Assembly (NCBI GenBank): GCA_965197495.1
Contig: OZ240210.1
Span: forward strand, 3,162,001 to 3,226,000
DNA: 64,000 nt
Direction: 5' to 3'
Origin: SMYC01 sp965197495
GTDB lineage: Bacteria > Acidobacteriota > Vicinamibacteria > Marinacidobacterales > SMYC01
The notes under the pieces were generated by a model. That model did no database searches, was not told where the DNA came from, and saw only the letters and a list, made by a program, of their open reading frames with translations. Made by a program: the position numbers and the translations under genes. Positions 9,413 to 18,187 of the stretch are shown in pieces (the stretch's first letter is position 1; every line of letters begins with the position of its first letter).

Positions 9413-11100
9413 TAGTACCCGTCCTGAAGCCTGTAAGGGATTGAGAAAAAAGGAGAAATCGCAAATCTAGGGCTAGTCTTCTGAGGGGGGTGTCGATTAG
9501 GATCGTGTCGTTGAAAACATCCGATTCTAAATGACTTAACTCCAAAGGAGACCAGCCCTAAATGCGAAAAACGATCAACCCACAGCCAAATCTACGTGAG
9601 CCCTGCTGGAGCTGGAGCACGCACGCGAGCTCGAAACGATCTCGTCGCTACTCGATGCCCATCCTAAGCTCAATGAGCTGGTACTGCAAGACCTAAGGTC
9701 GGTCACCCCACCGGCAGGGAGCGATGTTGGTCGTGGGGGAATGAGCGCGGAGCAGGTTCTCCGGGCGTTGTTGGTGAAGCAGCTGAATCAGTTCACCTAT
9801 CGGGAGCTGGCGTTTCACTTGGCAGACTCCCGAAGCTATCGGACGTTTTGCCAGCTCGGCATCATAGAGCCGACCCCGTCGAAGTCGACCCTAGCAGCAA
9901 ACATCAAAGCCGTGAAGTTCGAAACGCTGGAGCAGATCAACCGAGAGCTGGTGAGCGTTGCCGAGGATGCTGGGATCGAAAAGGGAAGAAAAGTACGAGT
10001 GGACTGCACGGTAGTGGAATCAAACATTCATCCGCCTACAGACTCCGAGCTTCTTTATGACTGTGTTCGGGTTCTCACTCGCGTGATGTGCCGAGCTCGC
10101 GAACTGCTGGGTACAGTAGTGGTCTTCGGCAATCGAACGCGTCGAGCGAAGAGAGTCGACTGGGAGTTCTGAACGCGAAGGATAAGCAACAAAGGCGTGG
10201 CGTCTATCGAGATCTACTGAAGGTGACGGAAGAAACCTATCGCTCCGCTCAACGCGTTGCAGCACAGTTGGAAGAGTCGGGCTTGACCGAGCCGGTGAAG
10301 CGAGCGAGCGCGGAGAGGATCGCCGCGGATTTTGAGCACTTTCTCGTCCTCGCCAAGAAAGTCATCAACCAAACCCAACGCCGAGTGATCGACGAAGAGC
10401 GTGTGCCTGCGGAGGAAAAGGTCGTTTCTATCTTCGAAGAACACACCGACATTATTCGCAAAGACCGGCGCGAGACTCTCTACGGCCACAAGGTGTGTAT
10501 GACTGGTGGCTCGTCCTCGATGATTTTGGATTGCGTGATCTTGGATGGGAATCCGTCCGATTCAACTCTCGCGGAAACCATGATCGACCGTCAAGTCGAA
10601 CTCTACGAACGGGCCCCGCGCCAGGTTGCCTACGATGGCGCGTTTTCTTCAAAGGCAAACTTGGAAGCCATCAAAGGCAAGGGAGTTGAAGATGTTGCCT
10701 TTACCAAGGCTCATTTCGCGGTGACCGATATGGTCAAGAGTTCCTGGGTCTATCAACGCCTGCGGCGATTTCGCTGCGGAATCGAAGGCGTCATTTCGTT
10801 CTTGAAACGAGTCTTTGGTCTCGACCGATGCACATGGCGCTCATTGCCTTCTTTTAAATCGTACGTATGGAGTTCCATCATCACCTGCAACTTACTGATG
10901 ATGGCAAGACACTTATTACGATAACAACTATTACTCTTCCGCCCCTTATAGCCACGGATTGCTAACAATTCGCCTCTCGTTTCGTCCAAGATTTTCATTC
11001 GCTCTCAACCCCACGAAGCCCCTTCCGAAAACGTATAATACCCACATCTTCGATAGGTCTCTCGCACACCACAAGTTATGGTGTTTCTGGACAGGAACTA
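9413..11100 (+). mobile_element. IS copy 5 of the tandem array (defective)
   Basis: Both ends are present, but the transposase gene has two single-base deletions. An extra G in the leader (GAGGGGGGTG) also distinguishes it. The right flank reads ACTAGCTAGG. Confidence 0.9.
9562..10924 (+). pseudogene. DDE transposase, array copy 5, frameshifted
   Basis: Compared with copies 1-4, one G is missing near 9605 (CCCTGCTGG for CCCTGGCTGG), and one base is missing near 10156 (GAGAGTCGAC for GAGACGTCGAC). The first deletion destroys the reading frame after about 14 codons. Internal starts leave two overlapping open pieces, about 9741-10172 and 10088-10924. No intact transposase can be made unless supplied by another copy. 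Its substitutions resemble copy 1. Confidence 0.9.
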
Positions 11101-11117
11101 ACTAGCTAGGATAAGGT

Positions 11118-12398
11118 ATGCGTGGAGTGGGGTTCTCCTTAGTGTCACTGATTCTTCTCACCATCGCGGTCCGCCTGTTCGCTGCACAGTATCAAGGGAT
11201 GGAGCCCGTCCGGGTCTCGGTGGACGATCTCGCGACGATGGGCTCGCGCTACAGCGACCGTCCCATCATCACCAAAGGCAAGGTCAAATACGGCGACATG
11301 GAAGACCAGAAATACAACATCTTCGAGCTCGAGGGAGAAATGACCCTCAACACCGTCCGCATCGGTACCGGCGGGCGGGGTTTCGAGGATCTGCGTTTCA
11401 TGACCGGGCTGGAAGTCGATATCTCGGGTATTTTCTTCAATATGAATTCCGTTATGGACCCTCAATATCATCCCGTCCTCCGCTACTATCCCGGCGCCAA
11501 GCGCCAGGGCGGGGGTTTTAACAAGGACTATTTCATCGCGGTCTCGAGCGTCGACGTCATCGTCCCGATCGAGAACGAGATGGACCCGGACAAGCCGGAG
11601 GAGCAGCCCGATATCGTCGATCCCGACATCGACGTGTCGGGCGTGAACGGCGTCGATTTGAGGGATCTCGTCAAAAATCCGGCCACTTATGTCGACGAGC
11701 AGATCGTCGTCTACGGAAAGTTCCGCGGAAACAACCTCTACGGGGACTTGTCCATCAAGGACAAACGCACCCCGCGCGACTTCATCATCAAGCTCGCGAA
11801 CGCCGCCATCTGGGTCACGGGACGCAGGCCGCGCGGCGACGGCTTTCGGCTCGACCCAAAAAAGCGACGGGATACGGGCAAGTGGCTCAATGTCATCGGC
11901 ACGGCCTGGCAGCACGAGGGTAGCGGTACTTACTATTTGAGAGCGGAGAAGATCGAGCTCGCGGACAAACCCGAAGACAAGGACCTGGAGCCCGTCAAAG
12001 TCGTCCGGCCCGAGGAGGAGAAGCTAGGTCCGCCGCCGGAAGTCACTTTCTCACTGCCTCTCGCGGGTGAGCGGGACATCCCTCTCGACAGCGAGTTCCA
12101 CATTCAGTTCTCGAACCCAATGAAGGCCGAGAGCTTCAACCGCAACGTGGACCTTCTCTACGCCGATGATGACGGTATCGGTAATCCGTTCCCCGAGCTC
12201 GAGGTCTCCTATGACCGCGATTCACGCACGCTCACGGTGCAGCCGAACAAACGGCTCGAGCCGTCCAAAGAGATTGAGCTCATCCTCTACGACGCCATTG
12301 AAGACGAGGATGGACAGAAAATCCTCACGGAGCCCGGCGCCGCCGACCGCGAGCCCGGTGCTGCCGTGATCCTCTCGTTCAGAACCGCGCGCCGCTGA
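11118..12398 (+). CDS. Exported protein with C-terminal Big_5-like domain
   Basis: A 426-residue protein with an N-terminal hydrophobic segment (about residues 3-23), read as a signal peptide or anchor. Two similar OB-like stretches follow: ITKGKVKYGD (about 50-100) and VYGKFRGNNLYGDLSI (about 195-260). A C-terminal block of about 100 residues starts PPEVTFSLPLAGERDIPLDS and contains SNPMKAESF, the pattern of SbsA/Big_5 immunoglobulin-like modules that often occur on cell-surface proteins. No catalytic motif is visible. It starts 17 bp after the IS array, so the array may have replaced its native promoter. Role unknown; a periplasmic or surface structural protein is the best inference. Confidence 0.7.
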   Translation: MRGVGFSLVSLILLTIAVRLFAAQYQGMEPVRVSVDDLATMGSRYSDRPIITKGKVKYGDMEDQKYNIFELEGEMTLNTVRIGTGGRGFEDLRFMTGLEVDISGIFFNMNSVMDPQYHPVLRYYPGAKRQGGGFNKDYFIAVSSVDVIVPIENEMDPDKPEEQPDIVDPDIDVSGVNGVDLRDLVKNPATYVDEQIVVYGKFRGNNLYGDLSIKDKRTPRDFIIKLANAAIWVTGRRPRGDGFRLDPKKRRDTGKWLNVIGTAWQHEGSGTYYLRAEKIELADKPEDKDLEPVKVVRPEEEKLGPPPEVTFSLPLAGERDIPLDSEFHIQFSNPMKAESFNRNVDLLYADDDGIGNPFPELEVSYDRDSRTLTVQPNKRLEPSKEIELILYDAIEDEDGQKILTEPGAADREPGAAVILSFRTARR

Positions 12399-12499
12399 AG
12401 AACGATGCGGCGGCCGCTGCTTTCGGCTGCCGGCTACCCGCTACCGACACGTGTTTCGCTGCTTCTGGGAGCTTCATGGCGCGATGCCACTGCCGGCGG

Positions 12500-14434
12500 T
12501 CAATCTTTGGGCGATGACGCTGCTCGTCGGTGATTTTGTTCCTTGTCTCGGTACATCCGCTCGTCGGCCAAGCTGATGAGCTCGTCCTTGGTGGGCGCCT
12601 CGGTTGGGAAGGTGGCCACCCCGATGCTCGCTCCGATGCGGGCGTTGATGCCTTCCTCTTTGAGGTACGTCGTTCGAATAACGAGCTGGCGCATGCGTTC
12701 GCCGAGCCGTTTGGCGGCCGCGTAATCCGTGTCGGGCAGGATCACGACGAACTCGTCGCCACCGTAACGGGCAGCGATATCGGTCTCGCGGATCGCGGCA
12801 CGCAGTAAGAACCCCACCTCACGCAGCACCTTGCTCCCCCGAAGATGCCCGTGCGCATCGTTGACCTGCTTGAATTTGTCGAGGTCCATGAAGAGCAGGC
12901 TCAACCGCGACTTATGCCGCGTGACGAGCTTGAGCTCGCGGTCGAGGGCTTGATGGAAGTAGCGAAAATTGAAGAGAGAGCTCACATCGTCGAGGATCGA
13001 CGTCTCCTTCGTTTGCTGGTAGAGCTTGACGTTTTCGATCGCGACGGAGATTTGTTTCGAGAGCTGCGTGAGCAGAGGGAGATCCTTCTCCGAAAAACCG
13101 TTGGGCTCGCGTGAGCCGAGTCCGAAAGTGCCGACGATCTTACCGCGTGAGTGGATGGGCAGCAGGATGTAGGAGCGAATCCCGTCTTCATACAGAAACT
13201 GGTCCTCGATGAACTTCTGCTCTTCCTTTGTGTCCGGATGGATGAAATGCGTCTCGTTCAGGACAGTCCAGCCGGGACCGGTCCCGACGAGTGGGATCAG
13301 CGACTCCATGCCCCATCCCGAATCCGTGCGCGCGCCCGAAGCGAAAATCCGAAGATAGCTCCCCGAGCTGTCGAGAAACGCCACCGAAAGACGGTCGAAG
13401 TCGAAGAGCTTCTCCATCTCGTTGGCGAACGAGTCGAAGACTTCCTCGATTTGAAGACTGCTGCTGATAATGCGGGCGATATTGTTCAGGACCTGGATTT
13501 GCTTCGCTTGGCGCGCCGTCCGCTGAAAGAGCACGGCGTTCTCCGCCGCCATCCCGATCTGGACACCAATTGAGGTGAACAGCTCGAAATCGAACGTTGG
13601 GAATAGTTGGTCCGTCGCGATCGCGAGCTGCATGACCCCCATGACGCGGTCTTTGTTGCGAAGCGGGACGCCCGCGGTCGCGCCGATGCCCGGTCGTCCC
13701 CTCAGAAGCTCGGATAGCCGTGGCTCGTGCTCCAGCGATTCGAGGAGGATCGGCTCGCCCTTCGCGAGAACGTGGCTCGCAAGCCCGCATTCCGCAGCGC
13801 TCAGGGGTTCTCGAGGCGGCTCGGAGGCGCCTTCACCCCGAACCGCGGCGAGTTGGAACGTCGCGCTCTCTTCGTCGTAAATCAGAACTTCTCCGTAAAC
13901 GCTTCCACTCGCCTCCATGATCACGCGCAACGATCCCGAAAGAATTTGGGGGAGCACCATCGAGTTTCGGATCGCCGAGGAGAGCGCGTTGAGCGTCGTG
14001 AGCTTGTGGTTTTGAAACAAGACCTCACGCTGCAAGAGTCGCTCTTCGGTGATGTCGCGGACGTAGACGAGAATGATCTTGCGCTCGTCGAACCCTAGGC
14101 TCATCCCGCGGACTTCTACGGGAACGACGCGTCCGTCCTTCGTCTCGAGGTTCAAATCGTCGTAGATGAATCCGGGTTCGCGACGAAACCTCTGGAAGTA
14201 TTTGAGCGCACGATCCCGGCTCTCGCGAGGGTGGAGGTCTTCGATGCGGCGATCGAGAAGCTCCCCGCGGCTGAACGCCGTGAGAAGCTCGGCGGCTTTG
14301 TTTACCTCGAGGCACGCGCGGGTCGCATCGTCGAACAGAAACGTCGCCATCGGCGCTCGGTCGAACGCCGCCTTGAAGTCCCAGCGCGATTCCGGTCGAT
14401 CGCCCGGAAGGGAGCGAAGGCTCGACTTCGACAT
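12500..14434 (-). CDS. PAS-GAF-GAF diguanylate cyclase
   Basis: A 644-residue cytoplasmic signalling protein that should make cyclic di-GMP from two GTP. An N-terminal PAS domain (about 20-140, FDRAPMATFLFDDATRACLE) is followed by two GAF domains (about 155-300 and 320-470) and a C-terminal GGDEF domain (about 480-635). The active-site motif GGDEF is intact in ARYGGDEFVVILPD. RETD lies five residues upstream, the RxxD inhibitory site for product feedback. There is no transmembrane segment, so the ligand is probably intracellular or membrane-permeable. The gene is monocistronic and divergent from thiD. A c-di-GMP-binding YajQ family protein is encoded at 57.5 kb. Confidence 0.93.
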   Translation of the reverse strand: MSKSSLRSLPGDRPESRWDFKAAFDRAPMATFLFDDATRACLEVNKAAELLTAFSRGELLDRRIEDLHPRESRDRALKYFQRFRREPGFIYDDLNLETKDGRVVPVEVRGMSLGFDERKIILVYVRDITEERLLQREVLFQNHKLTTLNALSSAIRNSMVLPQILSGSLRVIMEASGSVYGEVLIYDEESATFQLAAVRGEGASEPPREPLSAAECGLASHVLAKGEPILLESLEHEPRLSELLRGRPGIGATAGVPLRNKDRVMGVMQLAIATDQLFPTFDFELFTSIGVQIGMAAENAVLFQRTARQAKQIQVLNNIARIISSSLQIEEVFDSFANEMEKLFDFDRLSVAFLDSSGSYLRIFASGARTDSGWGMESLIPLVGTGPGWTVLNETHFIHPDTKEEQKFIEDQFLYEDGIRSYILLPIHSRGKIVGTFGLGSREPNGFSEKDLPLLTQLSKQISVAIENVKLYQQTKETSILDDVSSLFNFRYFHQALDRELKLVTRHKSRLSLLFMDLDKFKQVNDAHGHLRGSKVLREVGFLLRAAIRETDIAARYGGDEFVVILPDTDYAAAKRLGERMRQLVIRTTYLKEEGINARIGASIGVATFPTEAPTKDELISLADERMYRDKEQNHRRAASSPKD

Positions 14435-14541
14435 GTGATCCTAGAAGGTGTTGTGACGAGCCGGTACGGACAAGTCCCTTTCTGCCAACAGAATACGAGA
14501 ATGGATCGCCGTCGTCAAGGTCGGCATGCTATAAGTTCTCC

Positions 14542-15366
14542 ATGGCAAACGAGCAAGGCCGCCCGACGGTGGCGATGACGATTGCGGGCTCCGATTCGGG
14601 AGGCGGTGCTGGAATTCAAGCGGACCTCAAGACTTTCGCCGCCCACGGCGTCTATGGGACGAGTGCCATCACCGCGGTCACCGCGCAGAATACGCAGACG
14701 GTCGCCGGCGTCTCTCAGCTGACTCCCGAGGCGATCGGTCTTCAAATCGACACGGTTTTCGAAGATATCGACGTCGACGCGGTGAAGACGGGAATGTTGG
14801 CCACGTCGGCCGTCATCGAGGTGGTAGCCCGGAAACTGGGAGAGCACCGGGTCGACAAAGTCGTCGTGGATCCGGTCATGGTGTCGAAAAGCGGTGATCG
14901 CCTACTTCAGCCGGAAGCCGTAAAATCCCTCCGCAACGAGCTCGTCCCTCGGGCCCTTCTGGTGACGCCCAACCTCCCCGAGGCCGAGGCGCTCGTGGAT
15001 TTTCCCCTGGAGGACGAGACCTCGATCCACGCCGCAGCTCGCCGGATCGTGGAAATAGGAGCGCGGGCGGTCGTCGTCAAGGGCGGACACGCGACGGGAG
15101 ATACGTCCGTGGACTGGTTGTATGACGGACGCCGGTTCATGAGCTTCACTGCGCCGCGTCTCTCCGTCCGAAACACGCATGGCACCGGCTGCACCTTTTC
15201 CGCGGCCATCACCGCCCAACTCGCGTTCGGGGTAGCACTCGAAAAGGCCGTCGAGATCGCCAAGGCCTATCTGACAAAAGCCCTCGAGCGTGGGCTCCCG
15301 CTCGGGCGAGGACACGGGCCCGTCGACCACTTCATCGGCCAAAGAGTGTGGCCGGAGAGGGACTAG
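14542..15366 (+). CDS. thiD: Hydroxymethylpyrimidine/phosphomethylpyrimidine kinase
   Basis: Catalyses two successive phosphorylations that give HMP-PP for thiamine synthesis, in the cytoplasm. The 274-residue protein has the ribokinase-like start TIAGSDSGGGAGIQADLKTF, which is diagnostic for ThiD. The C-terminal NTHGTGCTFSAAITAQLA block holds the catalytic aspartate-cysteine region (GTGC) and anion hole. Length matches the family (about 265-275). It is alone on its strand between the divergent diguanylate cyclase and an ISL3 copy. No thiamine riboswitch was recognised in the 107 bp upstream. Confidence 0.95.
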   Translation: MANEQGRPTVAMTIAGSDSGGGAGIQADLKTFAAHGVYGTSAITAVTAQNTQTVAGVSQLTPEAIGLQIDTVFEDIDVDAVKTGMLATSAVIEVVARKLGEHRVDKVVVDPVMVSKSGDRLLQPEAVKSLRNELVPRALLVTPNLPEAEALVDFPLEDETSIHAAARRIVEIGARAVVVKGGHATGDTSVDWLYDGRRFMSFTAPRLSVRNTHGTGCTFSAAITAQLAFGVALEKAVEIAKAYLTKALERGLPLGRGHGPVDHFIGQRVWPERD

Positions 15367-15426
15367 TGCTTCGGGCACCAGCCAGGCTGCTGAAGAAAAT
15401 AAAGGCAAGGGGAGGTGGGGATGGGT

Positions 15427-15492
15427 GGAGAGGTGGGGATAAGAACTAAGAATCCCTTTTATCCCCTTATCCCACCTATCCCCACCTCTCCT
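15427..15492. terminator. Inverted repeat downstream of thiD
   Basis: GGAGAGGTGGGGATA at 15427-15441 is the exact complement of TATCCCCACCTCTCC at 15478-15492, with a 36-bp AT-rich loop that itself contains further ATCCC repeats. It lies about 60 bp after thiD and just before the ISL3 end. It may act as a terminator or be an intergenic repeat; there is no clear U-tract. Confidence 0.4.
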
Positions 15493-15517
15493 TTTCTTTT
15501 CTGCCTCTCCTGCCATT

Positions 15518-16931
15518 TCAGTGGATCCTCTCGAGGGTGAGACCGCCACAGTTTAGGTAGACGAGACTGATGAGAGCTTCGGCAGAGTGGAGTCCAAAGC
15601 TGCGGTGGCTCAGCAGCCGGATTTTGTTGTTCATTCCTTCGAGTCGGCCGTTGCTGAGTCTCCACGTGACCCACGCGATGACGCCATCGAAGTGGCTGCG
15701 GATCATCTTCGCCGCGCGTTTGACGGGCTCTATCCTCGAGCTCATAGCGCGCCGCAGCCATCCTCGGAGAAACTTCTTGGCCCATGTCTCGGTTTTGTAG
15801 GTGTAGAGGTCCATGAAGTCGTCGCGCAGAAGCATGGCGCGGTAGAGGCGACGATTAGCTCGCACCTGCTCGCGGAGCACCCGTTTGTCTTTCGCGCTGC
15901 GGTTGTGTTTGGCCTTGAGAAGGGGAAACTTGGTGTTCTTGAGGTTGCGTCGGGCAGTCCCTTTGAGCTCGCGCACCAGCTCGCGCCGGGTCTTATCCAC
16001 GGCCTCGTTCAGATGCTTGACGATGTGGAAGCGGTCAAAGATCACCCGTGCCTGAGGAGCCTTTTTGCCGACGACAGTTATGTACGGCTCCCACATGTCC
16101 ATGCTGACCGCTTCGAGCTCCGCGGCTCTTTGTGGTCCGAGCTTGCGGAAAAACCGCAGCAGCGTCTTGGCCTTGCGCTCCTTTCCCGCCCAGACGACCC
16201 GGCCGCTGAGATGGTCTATTACCACTGTTAACCCTAATCGCAAAATCTTCGAAGCACGAAAACGCGAAACAGCCGCACTGGGCGCAGGCGAGAAGCTCGT
16301 GCTGGGGCACCCGCTCGCCGCCACTATAGGTGATTCTGCACGGTGTATGCAGAACCTGGAAAAGGTGCTATTCACGGGGCCAAAGACCTCAGACACGGTG
16401 ACGTTTATTTGCGATTAGGGTTAAGTACTTGTGGCGTTTGCGGTAGCTGATCTCGTCCATCCCAATCACCCGCAATCCATCGAGCTCGCGCCGCTCATCC
16501 CGCTGCTCGGCAACCACTCGCTGGATGATCCGTCGCACCGAACGCCACGTCACTCGGAAATAGTTCGCTACGGCGCTGACGTCCGTCCTCTGTGCCAGCC
16601 ACGCTACCTCTTGTTCGAAGCTTTTGGTAAAGCGGCTTCCCTTGTCGGCCCAAGGCACCTTTTCTCTGACCACTCCACACCGCCGACATACCACTCGTCG
16701 GATCGAGTAGCGAAGATAGGTCCGGACACCGAACAGGTCCAAGTGCCGCCAGTAGCGATTGTAGCGATCTTTGTTCTTGCGGACCTTTCGTCCGCAAATC
16801 CCGCACAGAGGCTTCCTCCTCCGTGGTACTACATCCACCACCACTCTGGCTTTGTCCGCCTGGAAGTGGAAACCTCGGACCCACAGGCCTTGCAATCCGA
16901 TGAGCTTGTTGACTAACGTAGTAACGCGCAT
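15518..16931 (-). pseudogene. ISL3-family transposase, interrupted by a MITE
   Basis: Removing 16232-16420 and one copy of the TTAA duplication restores one continuous frame of about 406-426 residues, normal for ISL3. The upstream part has a zinc-ribbon (CGICG then CRRCG, about residues 40-90) and a helix-turn-helix region. After it comes RVIGMDEISYRKRHKYL, with the first DDE aspartate, then the insertion. The downstream part continues VVIDHLSGRVVWAGKERKAK, RARVIFDRFHIVKHLNEAVD (second aspartate) and NGRLEGMNNKIRLLSHR (glutamate). The likely start is the ATG at 16931 (MRVTTLVNKLIGL); an ATG at 16991 is also in frame. As it stands no full transposase can be made. Confidence 0.88.
16232..16420. 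mobile_element. 189-bp MITE, copy 1
   Basis: The element begins CCCTAATCGCAAA and ends TTTGCGATTAGGG, a perfect 13-bp terminal inverted repeat. It is flanked by TTAA on both sides (16228-16231 and 16421-16424). The equivalent empty site is present at 35.5 kb in ISL3 copy 2, where a single TTAA occurs, so insertion with a 4-bp target duplication is directly demonstrated. It is too short to encode a transposase. An almost identical copy of the same length lies at 47187-47375. Confidence 0.93.
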
Positions 16932-17060
16932 CGCGGGAACGCTCTTTTCTCTTTCGGAAAAAAAGATTCTAGCGTTCTCGCCGATGCGCATCTACACATG
17001 CTTACCCTCTCAACCCACGGGCCTCACCAAATGCCACTGCCCCTCAGCGGGAGACGAGGC

Positions 17061-17350
17061 TGTGGGAAACGCCCCCACGGTTCTGGTCGTTCAGACCTTG
17101 CTCACGACTGAGTTCTCTTCGAAGCCTGGAAGGGCGTTTTCCATAGCCTCCACTAATCGAGCCCCCCCTTCCTTATTCCATATGAATTAATCTTTCTTGT
17201 ATATATATCAGGAGGGGCCTGTGGGCGCTCGTGGGAAACGCGAAGCGTTTTCCAAGCGATTGTGGAAAACGCCGCTCCACGTTTGTACGTGCTCACAACC
17301 TTTCCCTAAACGCCTCTCTCGCCCGGAGTTTCCGGCGTTTTCCACAATCG
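17061..17350. repeat. Cluster of GCGTTTTCCA boxes with an 18-bp inverted repeat
   Basis: The 525 bp between the ISL3 gene and moaE contain no convincing gene. They hold at least six related boxes: TGTGGGAAAC at 17061, GCGTTTTCCA at 17134, GTGGGAAACGC at 17231, GCGTTTTCCA at 17245, TGTGGAAAACGCC at 17261 and GGCGTTTTCCACA at 17335. CGATTGTGGAAAACGCCG (17257-17274) is perfectly inverted at 17333-17350. Two boxes contain TTTTCCACA, which resembles a DnaA-box variant. An AT-rich run lies between the outer boxes, about 17180-17210. The role is unknown. Confidence 0.6.
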
Positions 17351-17516
17351 CGGCAGCGTCCATAGGCCATGCCCTCCAACACAAATCAGATCCCCCCGAA
17401 ACGACAGGAGAACCTCTTTTCTTTTTTTTCACTTCCCGAGAGATCGGTAAAGCGATTGGATGCAGGCGTGTAGGAACTTGTTCGGCCCTTCGGGACAGGC
17501 TACTATTTCATCGACT

Positions 17517-17945
17517 ATGTTCGAAATCGTGCACGATATTCTGGATTTGCGAACGCTCGCACAAAGCGTCGCCAGCGTTTGCGACGGAGCTATCGCGACG
17601 TTTTCGGGGATCGTGCGAGGGACCAACAAAGGAAAGAAAGTGCTCTTCCTCGAATATGAGGCCTATCCGGAGATGGCTGTCAAAATGATGGAGCGCATCG
17701 GGGAAGAGGTCAAGGCGAACTGGGGTCTTGAGAGTCTGCACATTCAGCATCGCGTTGGACGGCTGAATGTCGGTGAGACGAGCGTGGTCATCGTGGTCTC
17801 ATCGCCCCATCGCGACGATAGCTTCGCCGCATGTCAATACGCGATCGATCGGCTCAAACGGATCGTTCCTATTTGGAAAAAGGAGGTCTTCGAGGACGGC
17901 GAAGTCTGGGTCGAAGGTCCGGTGGAAACGGTGGACATTCCTTGA
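17517..17945 (+). CDS. moaE: Molybdopterin synthase catalytic subunit
   Basis: Large subunit of molybdopterin synthase; with MoaD it inserts the two dithiolene sulfurs into precursor Z (cyclic pyranopterin monophosphate) in the cytoplasm. The start ATG at 17517 gives MFEIVHDILDLRTLAQSV, which aligns with the family; an in-frame ATG at 17460 would add 19 unlikely residues. The family blocks GAIATFSGIVRGTNKGKKV, LEYEAYPEMA, HRVGRLNVGE and PIWKKEVFEDGEVWVEG are present, including the catalytic lysine region KKE. The stop overlaps the TTG start of moaD, so the two are translationally coupled. No other molybdenum cofactor gene is in the window. Confidence 0.93.
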   Translation: MFEIVHDILDLRTLAQSVASVCDGAIATFSGIVRGTNKGKKVLFLEYEAYPEMAVKMMERIGEEVKANWGLESLHIQHRVGRLNVGETSVVIVVSSPHRDDSFAACQYAIDRLKRIVPIWKKEVFEDGEVWVEGPVETVDIP

Positions 17946-18187
17946 AAGTACGGGTGCGCGTCTTTGCTGCCTTGCGCGAGGTCATCGACAAGGAAGAACT
18001 GGAAGTCGAGCTGCCATCGGGTACGACGGTAACAGGACTATGGGAGCGGCTCGTTAGCGACGAGGCTCGGCTAGAGCCTTTCGGCGCCGCCGTTCAATTC
18101 GCGGTGAACCACGATTTCGTCAGCAAAGAAACGGAGCTCCAGCCAGACGATGAAGTTGCTTTTCTTCCTCCTGTCAGCGGCGGCTGA
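17942..18187 (+). CDS. moaD: Molybdopterin synthase sulfur carrier subunit
   Basis: An 81-residue ubiquitin-like sulfur carrier whose C-terminal Gly-Gly is adenylated and thiocarboxylated, then donates sulfur within the MoaD-MoaE complex. The chosen start is TTG at 17942, overlapping the moaE stop; GTG codons a few residues later are alternatives. The protein reads LKVRVRVFAALREVIDKEEL and ends DDEVAFLPPVSGG, the exact terminal motif expected. The stop TGA overlaps the argR ATG (TGATG). Fusion of moaD with argR in one transcript is unusual functionally, but the overlaps are clear. Confidence 0.9.
   Translation: MKVRVRVFAALREVIDKEELEVELPSGTTVTGLWERLVSDEARLEPFGAAVQFAVNHDFVSKETELQPDDEVAFLPPVSGG

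Larger units (their letters stand above)
2650..11100 (+). repeat. Head-to-tail array of five copies of one insertion sequence
   Basis: Five near-identical units of 1688-1692 bp lie in the same orientation at 2650-4338, 4341-6029, 6028-7719, 7722-9410 and 9413-11100. Each begins TAGTACCCGTCCTGAA and ends TTCTGGACAGGAACTA; these ends are imperfect inverted repeats (13 of 16 match). Neighbouring copies are separated by the two bases AC, except copies 2 and 3, whose end and start overlap by two bases. The array sits between the Smr gene and an exported-protein gene, with CTAG motifs on both flanks. Coordinates were read directly from the sequence. Confidence 0.95.
15502..16991 (-). mobile_element. 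ISL3-family element copy 1, split by a MITE
   Basis: The left boundary is set by identity with the second copy: both begin TGCCTCTCCTG at 15502 and 34811. The right boundary is not resolved because the second copy is truncated at 35608 (equivalent to 16492 here); the gene itself extends to about 16931-16991. The element is interrupted by a 189-bp insertion at 16232-16420. Confidence 0.75.

Noticed and set aside
17000..17516. Chromosomal origin of replication
   Set aside because: Some boxes resemble DnaA sites, but there is no dnaA, dnaN or clear unwinding element; kept only as a finding of a box cluster.
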